64,000 nt of DNA from an uncultured Roseateles sp. (GCF_945956965.1 NZ_CAMFJS010000014.1:62001-126000); one strand, 5' to 3'. Positions 32,708 through 41,959 are shown, counted from the stretch's first letter. Numbers and translations are program-made. Notes: a model not told the origin generated them from the letters alone.

Positions 32708-35700
32708 ATGTTGAAACTATTTCTACGTCGTCAGTTCGGCTTGCTGGTCGTGTTGCTTGCGGCCTTTACAAGCCAGTCTGCACAAGCCGGTTTGGCTGAT
32801 TTGGAGGATCGCCCCCTGGGGACGATGACCAATGGCACGACGGTGCGCAGCAATATCATGTTTATTTTGGACGATTCCGGGTCGATGACTTGGGATTTCC
32901 TGCCCGATGGCGCGCCGACCGATGATGTTTGCTTTGGTGCGGCGACGAGTAACCTCATTTTTTACGATCCCACGCGCACTTATGCACCACCGTTGACCGC
33001 GGCTGGCGTGCCGATGGCCAATGCCTCTTTCACGGCTGCATGGTCCGATGGCTATAACCAGGCCAGCAGTACCCTGACTGATTTGCGCAATAACCATCCC
33101 AATACACCCAGTATTGCGGCAGCTTTGCTGAATACATCCAGCTCTTCAAAGACCGCGGTTTGCGGCGCACGCAATAGCTGGAATTGCGCATTACCGAGCC
33201 CTAACCCCTCGGTCGACGAAGTATTTGATGGCACCAATACGGTAGTGACCGAGGTGAAGGTGACCCTCGTCAATGCGCCCAACAAGGTTTGCAAAAACAA
33301 TGTTTCCAATTCTTGTGCGTTGACGACCACGACGACAACGACGACCTATCAAGGCGTCAAGACCCAGTTTTTGTGGGCGACTCGCAAAGCTGGTGCTGCT
33401 GCCGACAGCTGTGCCAGCAAAGACTACGACATCGTGCGCTATTCCGCCTCCCTGACTGAGGCGCAAAAGACCAACTATGCCAATTGGTATTCGTATTACC
33501 GGACCCGGATGCTCGCGATCCGCGCCGGTGCAGGTTATGCATTCGCCAAGATTGATGCCTCACGTTTCCGCGTTGGTTTTTCGAAAATTAGTCAGTACGC
33601 CAGCGGCGGGGCGGATGGCACGGGTTTCTTGAATATCCGTGACTATGATGGCGGTACGCAAAAGGTTGACTTTTTTAGTCGGCTCTACTCCACCTCTGGC
33701 GGTGGTAATACGCCGCTGCGTCCCGCCTTGGCGCGCGCTGGGCGTTATTTTGCAAACAAGCTGACGGGTCAGTCTGATCCCATGCAGTATTCATGTCAGC
33801 GGAACTACACGATTCTCTCTACTGACGGTTATTGGAATCAGGACTCGGCCTCACCTTTGAATCTTTTGGGAACAACGGGCGTCGGCAATCCGGATGCGGG
33901 CGCCAGTATTCCCCGGCCATTGCGTGATGCGAGCAATTCCGGCGCGGGCGTGGGGGAAACCTTGGCTGACGTCGCCATGTATTACTACACCAATGATTTG
34001 CGTACCGAGGCGCTGGGCAATTGCACCGGTTCGGTGGCGCAGCAAGATGTATGTGAAAACAACGTGCCCAGTGATGAGCGGAAGGACACCAATCCGGCTC
34101 AGCACATGACCACCTTCACCATGGGTTTGGGCCTGAGCGGTACGCTGGCCTACGATAAAAATTATGAAACGCAGACGCGCGGTGACTTCTTTGATTTGAC
34201 CCAAGGCAATAAGAATTGGCCGGATCCGATTGTTGATACTGCTGAGGCGCGGATTGATGATCTTTGGCACGCCGCCGTCAACGGCCGAGGCAATTACTAC
34301 AGTGCGAGCAATGCCGCCGATATGGCAGCCAGCTTGGTCGACGCCTTGACCCGCATTGATGCGGCAACAGGCAGCTCGGCTGCGGCGGCAACCAGTTCGT
34401 TGACGCCTTCATCAGGTGATGATTGGCTGTTCATTCCGACCTACCAAACCAAAACCTGGGAAGGCACGGTCAAGGCTTTCAAGATCAATACGGCGACCGG
34501 CGCGGTGATTTCTCCCAGCACGCCGCTGTGGGATGCCGCGACGCGCATCAAAGGCCAGAGCTCGCGCTCGATCTATTTCCGCTCCGGCAGCAATTTGGTG
34601 CCCTTTACCGAGCCCAATCTGCGAGATGCCGGCCGGGCTGCTGCCTTCGACAATCTGTGTGCGGCAGGGGCTCCGCAGTTGTCTCAATGTGCAACTCTCA
34701 AGGCTGGCGCGCTGGCCAAGGTGACTGCAAGCAATGTGGTCAACTTCCTGCGTGGCGATGGCACCTATGAGTTTTCGGCCGCCTCCGATGATGACAAGGT
34801 GTTCCGTAGCCGAGCCGTGCCCATGGGCGATATCGTCAACGGCGCCCCGGTCTACGTGAAGAAGCCGCCTCAGTCCTACGGCGATGCGTACAACGCTTAT
34901 GCCCAGGAGCAGAAGGACCGCCAAGGTGTGCTTTACGTGGCGGCCAATGACGGCATGCTGCATGCGCTCAAAGTGAGCGAAGACGCCACCGGTGGCACCG
35001 AGTTGTGGGCCTATGTGCCGAGCTTCGCGATTGCCAATATGCCTGTGCTGGCGGACACCAGCTACGAAACCAAGCACCGTTTCTTTGTAGATGGCGCGCC
35101 CGTGGTGGCTGACGTTTATGACGGCAGCGGGTGGCGCACCATTCTGGTTGGTGGCATGGGTAAGGGGGGGCGCGGCTACTACGCCTTGGACATTACCAAT
35201 CCCACTGCGCCCATTTCTTTGTGGGAGTACTCGGACACTGACTTGGGTTACACCTACGGGAACCCCGTGATCACCAAAAACAAGGCCGGCAACTGGGTGG
35301 TGGCCTTCAGCTCTGGCTATAACAACGTCAGTCCCGGCGATGGCAAAGGGTATTTGTATGTGTTGAACGCTGTGACGGGTGCTTTGATCAGCAAGACCGG
35401 CACCAGCGCGGGTGACACCGGCACGCCCAGCAACTTGGGCAAGATCAATGCTTGGGTCACGGACGGCACGCTCAATATTGCAAGCCGTATTTACGGTGCC
35501 GATATGTTGGGCAATGTCTGGCGTTTTGACTTTGATGACAATTTCGGCCCTTCCGGACGTGAGGCTCAATTGCTGGGCAAGACCGGCTCCAACCAGCCCA
35601 TCACAACCAAGCCGGTGCTGTCTCAGATTGCCGTCGGAGCCTATACCTACGCGGTTGTTTCTGTGGCCACCGGTCGCTACCTGGGCATCAGCGATGTGGG

Positions 35701-36205
35701 TGACAAGTCCACCCAGTCGATCTACACCTTCAAGGATGAGCTCACCACCACGTCCTTGGGCGATCTGCGCAGCAACTCCGGCATGGTTCAGCAAACCTTG
35801 GCCTCGGATCGCAGTGGCCTGGTCAACCCGATTCCCGTGGATTGGGCTAGCAAGAAGGGCTGGTTCGTGGATCTGAGCTTGAGCAAGGGTGAGCGGGTCA
35901 ATGTGGATTTCGATCAGCAATTGAATCAGCTGATCGTGGCCAGCAATATCCCGACGCCTTCGGTCTGCTCGCCCGGCGGCACCTCTTGGCTGTATTACCT
36001 GGATGTTGGTTCCGGCAAGCCGCTGCTGTCCTATTCCGGCCTGACCCTGGTGGCGGGTATCACAACGATCGTGGGCTCGACCGGTAAGCTGATCACCCTG
36101 ATCCAAGGCGTTGACGGTAAGAACACGGCCCGCCAGGGCGCTGACGCCTCGACACCAGCGGCTGGCGTCATGCGTAGAACTTCATGGCGAGAGTTGATGA
36201 ACTGA
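32708..36205 (+). CDS. pilY1: Pilus-tip adhesin/assembly factor PilY1
   Basis: 1165-residue secreted tip protein. A signal peptide ends at SAQA|GLAD near residue 27. A von Willebrand A-like region carries the MIDAS motif DDSGSM (55-60), and the C-terminal beta-propeller has YVAANDGMLHALKVS and ILVGGMGKGGRGYYALD. An eight-threonine run (33323-33346) lies early in the protein. PilY1 in other bacteria controls extension/retraction and surface sensing through calcium and MIDAS binding. ATG 32708 is preceded by GAGAAAAG. It is the last pilus gene of the operon and overlaps the TonB-like gene by 22 bases if that start is right. Confidence 0.93.
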   Translation: MLKLFLRRQFGLLVVLLAAFTSQSAQAGLADLEDRPLGTMTNGTTVRSNIMFILDDSGSMTWDFLPDGAPTDDVCFGAATSNLIFYDPTRTYAPPLTAAGVPMANASFTAAWSDGYNQASSTLTDLRNNHPNTPSIAAALLNTSSSSKTAVCGARNSWNCALPSPNPSVDEVFDGTNTVVTEVKVTLVNAPNKVCKNNVSNSCALTTTTTTTTYQGVKTQFLWATRKAGAAADSCASKDYDIVRYSASLTEAQKTNYANWYSYYRTRMLAIRAGAGYAFAKIDASRFRVGFSKISQYASGGADGTGFLNIRDYDGGTQKVDFFSRLYSTSGGGNTPLRPALARAGRYFANKLTGQSDPMQYSCQRNYTILSTDGYWNQDSASPLNLLGTTGVGNPDAGASIPRPLRDASNSGAGVGETLADVAMYYYTNDLRTEALGNCTGSVAQQDVCENNVPSDERKDTNPAQHMTTFTMGLGLSGTLAYDKNYETQTRGDFFDLTQGNKNWPDPIVDTAEARIDDLWHAAVNGRGNYYSASNAADMAASLVDALTRIDAATGSSAAAATSSLTPSSGDDWLFIPTYQTKTWEGTVKAFKINTATGAVISPSTPLWDAATRIKGQSSRSIYFRSGSNLVPFTEPNLRDAGRAAAFDNLCAAGAPQLSQCATLKAGALAKVTASNVVNFLRGDGTYEFSAASDDDKVFRSRAVPMGDIVNGAPVYVKKPPQSYGDAYNAYAQEQKDRQGVLYVAANDGMLHALKVSEDATGGTELWAYVPSFAIANMPVLADTSYETKHRFFVDGAPVVADVYDGSGWRTILVGGMGKGGRGYYALDITNPTAPISLWEYSDTDLGYTYGNPVITKNKAGNWVVAFSSGYNNVSPGDGKGYLYVLNAVTGALISKTGTSAGDTGTPSNLGKINAWVTDGTLNIASRIYGADMLGNVWRFDFDDNFGPSGREAQLLGKTGSNQPITTKPVLSQIAVGAYTYAVVSVATGRYLGISDVGDKSTQSIYTFKDELTTTSLGDLRSNSGMVQQTLASDRSGLVNPIPVDWASKKGWFVDLSLSKGERVNVDFDQQLNQLIVASNIPTPSVCSPGGTSWLYYLDVGSGKPLLSYSGLTLVAGITTIVGSTGKLITLIQGVDGKNTARQGADASTPAAGVMRRTSWRELMN

Positions 36206-36993
36206 GCCACTGCGCCCCGCGTGAGGCGGGGCGCAGTGCCGGCCACATTCCGGGGCCACAGCGAGGGCGCAGCGCGCCGCGGCTGTGGCCTTTTTGCGTA
36301 GTCGTTCTGGTGGCTCATTGGGTGTTGCTGAGTTTTCTCTTGCCAGGCAGGGTGTCGGCGCTTCGGGTGGTGTCACCCGGCGTGCCGGCGCAGAGCGGCA
36401 TGGCGATGCGACTCCTCTCGACCAATGCGGCATCCCTTTTGTCTTCATCCGCTTCGGTGAAGCGCGTGGAGGCGCCGAGCAAGGCTGCCGCGGCTAAGGC
36501 GCCGGACGCCGCGAAACTCTCCGCGATGGCAGAGTTGCCGCAGCCGACGGTTCAGGCAATGCCACCGTTCGAACTCAAGGCGGAGCCGGAGTTGCCCAAT
36601 GCGCTGTTTGCCGGCCTGGCCTTGCTTGGCGATAGCGAGGCCTCGGACGATGGGCGTTACCTGCCGCGGCCTATGCTGACGCTTGCGCCGGTCGCTCAGG
36701 CGCCAGTGGACTTGCTGTGGCCCACCGACACCAGTTTGATTGGGTCCTACACCGGCGTCTTGAAATTGTTCATTGACGAACAGGGGCGCGTGCAGCGGGT
36801 GGTCTTGGATGATGACGCTTTGCCGCAGGCCTTGGCCGAGGCGGCGCGTCGGACTTTCCAGTCCCTGGTCTTCTCGCCGGCGGAGGTGGATGGGCAGCGC
36901 GTCAAGTCGCGCATCCGCGTGGAGGTCAGATTCGATGCCGAGTCCCTACCGGCGGGGCCAACGGGCTTCACCGGGCCAGCGCTGCCGCGCTAA
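36184..36993 (+). CDS. TonB-like membrane protein (TonB C-terminal domain)
   Basis: 269 residues from ATG 36184. A basic cytoplasmic segment precedes a membrane helix (LWPFCVVVLVAHWVLLSFLL), a Pro/Ala-rich periplasmic spacer and a C-terminal TonB-like beta domain (SYTGVLKLFIDEQGRV, LAEAARRTFQSLVFSPA, SRIRVEVRF). This suggests energy transduction or scaffolding to an outer membrane partner. No ribosome site precedes 36184, which lies inside pilY1, and the first 35 codons run through a terminator-like hairpin. A GTG at 36310 would avoid it but cut the membrane helix, so the start is uncertain. No ExbB/ExbD or receptor gene is nearby. Confidence 0.68.
   Translation: MARVDELSHCAPREAGRSAGHIPGPQRGRSAPRLWPFCVVVLVAHWVLLSFLLPGRVSALRVVSPGVPAQSGMAMRLLSTNAASLLSSSASVKRVEAPSKAAAAKAPDAAKLSAMAELPQPTVQAMPPFELKAEPELPNALFAGLALLGDSEASDDGRYLPRPMLTLAPVAQAPVDLLWPTDTSLIGSYTGVLKLFIDEQGRVQRVVLDDDALPQALAEAARRTFQSLVFSPAEVDGQRVKSRIRVEVRFDAESLPAGPTGFTGPALPR
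36209..36237 (+). other. Perfect 12-bp hairpin just after the pilY1 stop
   Basis: ACTGCGCCCCGC pairs with GCGGGGCGCAGT around GTGAG. There is no T-run, so it is more likely an mRNA 3'-end stabiliser or part of a two-hairpin terminator region with 36254-36295. Confidence 0.6.
36254..36295 (+). terminator. Terminator-like hairpin after pilY1, inside the presumed TonB-like coding region
   Basis: GGCCACAGC (36254-36262) pairs with GCTGTGGCC (36282-36290), followed by five T. The GC-rich loop can pair further. It fits the end of the pilus operon but conflicts with the ATG assigned to the TonB-like gene. Confidence 0.65.
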
Positions 36994-37084
36994 TTTCCCC
37001 GGCTCAGCGGCCGATCAGTGATTCCCCTATGATGCGAAACTTGTTTTTCGTCCATCGGGCCTTGGCCCCGTCAGCTCGAGGCCC

Positions 37085-37921
37085 ATGTCGACCCACTCTT
37101 CCTTGATTTCAACTCCCGCATCCCCTTTGATCGAATTACGCGATGTCAGTTGCGGCTATGGCGACCGGGTGATTCTGGAGTCGGTCAATCTGACGGTGCC
37201 ACGCGGCAAGGTCTTGGCCTTGATCGGGACTTCTGGCGGCGGCAAAACCACGGTGCTGCGTTTGCTGGGCCGGCAGATTCGCCCCCTCAAGGGCCAGGTC
37301 TTGTTTGACGGCGTGGATTTGGCCCCGCTCAATTTGGATCAGCTCTATGCCGTGCGTCGCCGCATGGGCATGTTGTTCCAGTTCGGCGCCTTGTTCACCG
37401 ACCTGTCGGTGTTCGAGAACGTGGCCTTCCCTTTGCGGGAGCACACGAATTTGTCTGAAGTCATGATCCGCGACCTGGTGCTGATGAAGCTCAATGCGGT
37501 GGGCCTGCGAGGCGCGCGTGACTTGATGCCCTCCGAGGTGTCGGGCGGTATGGCGCGGCGTGTGGCGCTGGCGCGGGCCATCGCGCTGGACCCCGATCTG
37601 GTCTTGTACGACGAGCCTTTTGCCGGCTTGGACCCGATTTCACTCGGCGTGGCGGCACGCCTGATTCGCGATCTGAACGACGCGCTGGGCCTGACCAGCA
37701 TCATCGTGTCGCATGATTTGCATGAGACCTTTGGCATCGCCGACGAAGTCGCCATGATTGCCAACGGCCGAGTCGTGGCCCAAGGCACGCCCGATGAGTT
37801 GCGCCATAGCGAAGATCCGCTGGTGCAGCAGTTTGTGGGCGCCCATGCTGATGGGCCGGTGCGCTTCCATCAAGCGGCCGTGCCGGTGGCGCAAGATTTT
37901 GGCTTGGGAGCACGCGCATGA
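37085..37921 (+). CDS. mlaF: Lipid asymmetry ABC transporter ATPase MlaF
   Basis: 278-residue ATPase of the MlaFEDB complex, which moves phospholipids between the outer membrane and the inner membrane. Walker [10 protein letters not shown] is at about residues 49-57, Q-loop [21 protein letters not shown] is diagnostic of MlaF, signature [13 protein letters not shown], Walker [14 protein letters not shown] and switch SHDLHET. ATG 37085 has a GAGG site. The stop overlaps mlaE by four bases. It is first in the order mlaF-E-D-A-C-B. Confidence 0.96.
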   Translation: MSTHSSLISTPASPLIELRDVSCGYGDRVILESVNLTVPRGKVLALIGTSGGGKTTVLRLLGRQIRPLKGQVLFDGVDLAPLNLDQLYAVRRRMGMLFQFGALFTDLSVFENVAFPLREHTNLSEVMIRDLVLMKLNAVGLRGARDLMPSEVSGGMARRVALARAIALDPDLVLYDEPFAGLDPISLGVAARLIRDLNDALGLTSIIVSHDLHETFGIADEVAMIANGRVVAQGTPDELRHSEDPLVQQFVGAHADGPVRFHQAAVPVAQDFGLGARA

Positions 37922-38703
37922 CGGCGCTTGAGGGATTGGCTCGCCTGGGCCGCGCCACGCGTGGCCAACTGGCTGAAGTCGGTGCCGGCACGCGTTTATT
38001 CATGCAGGTGCTGGCGCGCACGCCGCAGGCCTTGATGCGTTTTGGCCTGGTGCGCGAGCAGGTGTATTTCCTCGGCAATCGCTCGCTTTCCATCATTGGG
38101 GTGTCGGGCCTGTTCGTTGGCTTTGTGCTGGCGCTGCAGGGCTACTACACCCTGCAACGCTATGGCTCGGCCGAGGCCGTGGGCTTGTTGGTGGCGCTGA
38201 GCCTGGTGCGTGAACTTGGCCCGGTGGTGGCTGCTTTGCTGTTTGCCGGCCGGGCCGGCACCTCGCTGACGGCCGAGATCGGCTTGATGAAGGCCGGCGA
38301 GCAACTCACCGCCATGGAGATGATGGCGGTGGACCCTATCACCCGGGTGCTGGCACCGCGCTTTTGGGGCGGCGTGATCGCCATGCCTTTGCTGGCGGCG
38401 CTGTTCTCAGCGATTGGTGTGATCGGCGGTTGGCTGGTGGCGGTGCCTTTGATTGGCATTGACGCGGGCGCCTTCTGGTCGCAGATGCAGGGCGGGGTGG
38501 ATGTGTTTGCCGACGTCGGCAATGGTGTGGTGAAGAGCCTGGTATTCGGTGTCACCGTGACCTTTGTGGCGCTGCTGCAAGGCTATGCCTGCAAACCGAC
38601 GCCCGAGGGTGTGGCTCAGGCCACCACCCGCACCGTGGTGGTTTCTTCTCTGGCGGTCTTGGCACTGGATTTTGTGCTGACCGCCATGATGTTTTCGATC
38701 TGA
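37918..38703 (+). CDS. mlaE: Lipid asymmetry ABC transporter permease MlaE
   Basis: 261-residue permease of the Mla complex. An amphipathic interfacial helix precedes membrane segments with GLFVGFVLALQGYYTLQ, and the family motif LVRELGPVVAALLFAGRAG is followed by the coupling region AEIGLMKAGEQLTAMEMMAVDPI. Overlap ATGA with mlaF indicates coupling. It dimerises and is capped by a hexamer of MlaD. Confidence 0.96.
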   Translation: MTALEGLARLGRATRGQLAEVGAGTRLFMQVLARTPQALMRFGLVREQVYFLGNRSLSIIGVSGLFVGFVLALQGYYTLQRYGSAEAVGLLVALSLVRELGPVVAALLFAGRAGTSLTAEIGLMKAGEQLTAMEMMAVDPITRVLAPRFWGGVIAMPLLAALFSAIGVIGGWLVAVPLIGIDAGAFWSQMQGGVDVFADVGNGVVKSLVFGVTVTFVALLQGYACKPTPEGVAQATTRTVVVSSLAVLALDFVLTAMMFSI

Positions 38704-38717
38704 TTTTGGAGTCTGGC

Positions 38718-39203
38718 ATGCAAGCCTCTCGACATGATGCAAAGGTGGGCTTCTTCGTGCTTTTGGGCGCGGCCGCCTTGTTGTTCCTGGCCCTCAAGGC
38801 CGGCAATCTGCTGAGCCTGAATTTCGACGAGACCTATCAGGTCACGGCCAAATTCGACAATATCGGCGGCCTCAAGGCCAATGCCGCGGTGAAGAGCGCC
38901 GGCGTGGTGGTCGGTCGGGTGGAGTCCATTGTTTTTGACGACAAGAGCTTCCAGGCCAAGGTCACCATCAAGATGCAAAAGAAGATGGCCTTCCCCAAGG
39001 ACAGCTCGGCCAAGATCCTCACCGCCGGCCTGCTGGGTGAGCAGTACATCGGCCTGGAAGCGGGCGCCGACGAAAAGAATCTGGTGGCCGGTGACAACAT
39101 CAGCCAAACCCAATCGGCCGTGGTGCTGGAAAACCTGATCGGCCAGTTCCTCTACAACAAGGCCGCTGACAGCGCCGCGCCAGCGGCGGCGGGCAAGCCA
39201 TGA
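38718..39203 (+). CDS. mlaD: Outer membrane lipid asymmetry protein MlaD (MCE domain)
   Basis: 161-residue periplasmic MCE-domain protein with an N-terminal anchor (GFFVLLGAAALLFLALKAG). The MCE fold shows FDNIGGLKANAAVKSAGVVVGRV and the late LTAGLLGEQYIGLEAG, and the tail helix ENLIGQFLYN closes the hexamer pore. ATG 38718 has a GGAG site; an upstream TTG would add four residues. The stop overlaps mlaA. Confidence 0.95.
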   Translation: MQASRHDAKVGFFVLLGAAALLFLALKAGNLLSLNFDETYQVTAKFDNIGGLKANAAVKSAGVVVGRVESIVFDDKSFQAKVTIKMQKKMAFPKDSSAKILTAGLLGEQYIGLEAGADEKNLVAGDNISQTQSAVVLENLIGQFLYNKAADSAAPAAAGKP

Positions 39204-39958
39204 GCCAGCGATCCATCTGGCGCAGCCTTGTTCTGCTGAGCTTGGCGCTGCTGCTGGGCGGCTGCGCCAGCATGCGCGGCCCGGGTGGGCCGGGGCAGAA
39301 GCTGGATCCCTGGGAATCTTGGAACCGCAAGGTCTTCAACTTCAATGACAAGTTGGACGAGCATGTGCTGGTGCCGGTGTCCACGGCCTATAGCGAGTTG
39401 GTGCCCGCACCTGTGCGCCAAGGCATTGACAACGTCTTCGGCAACGTCAACGACGCCTGGTCGACGGTGAACCTGGTGCTGCAGGGGCGCTTACGCGCCA
39501 GCGTGGAGCAAGGCATGCGTTTTGCCGTCAACACGGTCCTGGGTTTTGGCGGCATTCTGGATATTTCCACCGAGGTGGGTCTGGAGAAGAAGAGCGAAGA
39601 CCTGGGCAAAACCTTTGGCCGCTGGGGCTTTGGCACCGGGGCCTATATCGTCTGGCCCTTGTTCGGCCCTTCGTCGGTGCGTGACACCTTGGCCATGCCG
39701 GCGGATTGGTCGGCCTCGCCCTCGCTGGTGTTCCGTGAAGGCAGTGCCAAGGTCGCGATCTACAGCTTGCAGACCATCAATACCCGCGCCAACTTCCTGC
39801 GCGCCAGCCAGATGCTGGAAGGCATTGCGCTCGACAAGTACACCTTCTACCGTGACGCTTATCTGCAGCGCCGCGGCAGTTTTTCTGATGATGAAGAGTT
39901 CGAAGTGCTGACGCCCGACAAGCCGGAGCCGGATCCTCCGACCCAGCCTGGACCCTGA
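39200..39958 (+). CDS. mlaA: Outer membrane lipoprotein MlaA (VacJ)
   Basis: 252-residue lipoprotein that forms a donut in the outer membrane, removing misplaced phospholipids from the outer leaflet. The lipobox is LLGGC with Cys22. Family blocks are DPWESWNRKVFNFND, VPAPVRQGIDNVFGNV, LGFGGILDISTEVGL and YIVWPLFGPSSVRDT. The tail is acidic and Pro-rich. It lies inside the mla operon rather than elsewhere as in E. coli, overlapping mlaD by four bases. Confidence 0.96.
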   Translation: MSQRSIWRSLVLLSLALLLGGCASMRGPGGPGQKLDPWESWNRKVFNFNDKLDEHVLVPVSTAYSELVPAPVRQGIDNVFGNVNDAWSTVNLVLQGRLRASVEQGMRFAVNTVLGFGGILDISTEVGLEKKSEDLGKTFGRWGFGTGAYIVWPLFGPSSVRDTLAMPADWSASPSLVFREGSAKVAIYSLQTINTRANFLRASQMLEGIALDKYTFYRDAYLQRRGSFSDDEEFEVLTPDKPEPDPPTQPGP

Positions 39959-40052
39959 AGCTGTGTGACAGCTGTGAACCGAATGCGGGCTGCCGCGTTC
40001 AAGTGTCAGGCCACAGCCGTGGTCAACCCGAATGAAAGAAGAGAGTAGCGCC

Positions 40053-40703
40053 ATGAAGACGAGCAAACGTGTATTCCTGATCTGCGGCCTCTTGTCGGCC
40101 AGCCTGCTGTCCGGCCTGAGCCCGGCACCCGCCCTGGCCGCCGACAACTCGGCGCCCGATCTGCTGATCCGCCAGCTCTCGCTGGAGACCCTGGAAGCGG
40201 TCAAGTCCGATAAGGCCATCCAGGCCGGCGACATCCAGAAGATCATCAACTTGGTCGACACCAAGGTGATGCCGCATGTGAACTTCCAGCGCATGACTTC
40301 CTCGGCCGTGGGCCGCTTCTGGCGCCAGGCCACGCCCGAGCAGCAGCAGCGCCTGCAGGATGAGTTCAAGACCCTGCTGGTGCGCACCTATGCCGGCGCG
40401 CTGACCCAGGTGAAGGACCAGACCATTGCCCTCAAGCCCCTGCGTGCCGGCGCCGCCGACACCGAGGTGGTGGTGAAGACCGAAATCCGCGGCAAGGGTG
40501 ACCCGATCCAGCTGGACTACCGCCTGGAGAAGGGTGCCGGCGTCTGGCGCATTTACGACGTTAATGTGCTGGGCATTTGGCTGGCCGATCAATACCGCAA
40601 CAGCTTTGCGCAAGAGATCGGTGCCAACGGCATTGATGGCCTGATCAAGACCCTGGCCGATAAGAACCAGAAGGCCGCGGCCGGCAACGCCGCCAAGGCC
40701 TGA
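40053..40703 (+). CDS. mlaC: Periplasmic phospholipid-binding protein MlaC
   Basis: 216-residue carrier that shuttles phospholipid between MlaA and MlaFEDB. A signal peptide ends near ALAADNSAP. The family blocks are VMPHVNFQRMTSSAVGRFWRQ, YAGALTQVKDQ and the C-terminal WRIYDVNVLGIWLADQYRN. ATG 40053 is preferred by its AGAGAG site; ATG 40032 would add seven residues. The stop overlaps the next start by one base. Confidence 0.95.
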   Translation: MKTSKRVFLICGLLSASLLSGLSPAPALAADNSAPDLLIRQLSLETLEAVKSDKAIQAGDIQKIINLVDTKVMPHVNFQRMTSSAVGRFWRQATPEQQQRLQDEFKTLLVRTYAGALTQVKDQTIALKPLRAGAADTEVVVKTEIRGKGDPIQLDYRLEKGAGVWRIYDVNVLGIWLADQYRNSFAQEIGANGIDGLIKTLADKNQKAAAGNAAKA

Positions 40704-41056
40704 TGACGGCCAGCCCAAGCACCATGCTCAAGCTGCCGGAGTCGCTGCGTTTGCAGGAGCTGCCCGCGCTGTGGGCTTCCTGGCAAAACACCTTGCGGGT
40801 GGAGGCGCGGCAGCTGCACGGCAGCGGCGGCGCGGCTTCGGCCGTCGGCCTGCAGGTCAGCGCGGCAGCATTGCAGGACTTTGACTCCGGTGTGCTGACC
40901 CTGCTGCTGAGTGCCGCCCGTTTGTGCCGCCAGGAAGGCGTGCAAATGCAGGTCTGTGACGTGCCGGCGAAGCTGCAAGAGCTGGCCCGCGTTTACGGCG
41001 TGGCCGAACTCTTGTGGCCCGAACTGCTCAGCCCGGCCGCCAATCAGCTGGCGTAA
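40703..41056 (+). CDS. mlaB: STAS-domain protein MlaB
   Basis: 117-residue cytoplasmic STAS protein that binds MlaF and stabilises the transporter. The fold is seen as VEARQLHGSGG, LQVSAAALQDFDSGVLTLLLSAARLCRQEG and the C-terminal ELARVYGVAELLWPE. The Asp-Ser in DFDSG is the usual STAS loop. It ends the mla operon and overlaps the 3' end of the convergent hexR by 13 bases. Confidence 0.88.
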   Translation: MTASPSTMLKLPESLRLQELPALWASWQNTLRVEARQLHGSGGAASAVGLQVSAAALQDFDSGVLTLLLSAARLCRQEGVQMQVCDVPAKLQELARVYGVAELLWPELLSPAANQLA

Positions 41057-41910
41057 CGCTTGCTGCGCAGATTGCGCTTGATCTCTTGCAGCATGGGCCG
41101 CAGCGTCTGCCCCAGGCGCAGAGCCACGCCGGTGGTCAGGATATCGATGGCCACCAGGTGCAGCAGGCGCGAGACCATCGGGCTGTAGCGGTCGTAGTCT
41201 TCCGGGTGATCCACCGCAAGCAAGACCTGACCCTGGCTCTGGCCCAGCGCCGCCAAGGGCGTGCCGCTGGCCGTGATGATGATGATGGTGGCGCTCTTTT
41301 TGCGCGCGATCTCGGCCACGTCCAGCATGTCGCGGCTGCGGCCTGAATTGCTAATCAGCACCGCGCAGTCACCGGCTTGCAGCATGGTGGCGCTCATCAG
41401 CTGCACATGGCCATCGCTCCAGGCGGCAGTGTTGACGCCCAAGCGGAAGAACTTGTGCTGCGCGTCCTGCGCCACGATGCCGGAATTGCCGACGCCGTAG
41501 AACTCGATGCGCCGCCCGGCGTTGGCCGAATCGGCCATGGCGTCGATGGCGCGCTCAAAGGCATGGCTGGCCGCGTCATTGCGGTAGTGCAGCAAGGCCG
41601 CGACGGCGTTGTCCACCACCTTGACGATCAAGTCGCCCGGCTTTTCATCTTCATCCACCGCGCGGTGCACAAAGGGCACGCCTTCGTTGACGCTGCCCGC
41701 CAGCTTGCGCTTGAAATCGGCCAAGCCGTCATAGCCCACGCTGCGGCAAAAGCGCACCACGGTGGGCTTGCTGACATGCGCCCGGTCCGCCAGCTCACTG
41801 ACTGGCAAATTGGCGAAAGCGCGCGCGTCGGTGAGCAGCAGCTTGGCCACGCGCTGTTCGGCCGGCGGCAAGGCCGGCAGGGCGGCTTTGACCCGCTCCA
41901 GAATGCTCAT
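41044..41910 (-). CDS. hexR: RpiR-family transcriptional regulator HexR
   Basis: 288-residue sugar-sensing repressor. The N-terminal helix-turn-helix (LPPAEQRVAKLLL, VSELADRAHVSKPTVVRFCR-VGYDG) is followed by a SIS domain (FYGVGNSGIVAQDAQHKFFRLG, AVLISNSGRSRDMLDVAE, IIIITASGTPLA) that binds phosphorylated hexose intermediates, KDPG in known homologues. It lies 49 bases after zwf and is probably co-transcribed with it. It likely controls the Entner-Doudoroff genes here, including zwf and tal. Confidence 0.9.
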   Translation of the reverse strand: MSILERVKAALPALPPAEQRVAKLLLTDARAFANLPVSELADRAHVSKPTVVRFCRSVGYDGLADFKRKLAGSVNEGVPFVHRAVDEDEKPGDLIVKVVDNAVAALLHYRNDAASHAFERAIDAMADSANAGRRIEFYGVGNSGIVAQDAQHKFFRLGVNTAAWSDGHVQLMSATMLQAGDCAVLISNSGRSRDMLDVAEIARKKSATIIIITASGTPLAALGQSQGQVLLAVDHPEDYDRYSPMVSRLLHLVAIDILTTGVALRLGQTLRPMLQEIKRNLRSKRYAS

Positions 41911-41959
41911 GCGAGCCTCCGCTCAAAGCGGGTCGTCAGCGGCTGGCCCACAAGCGTCC

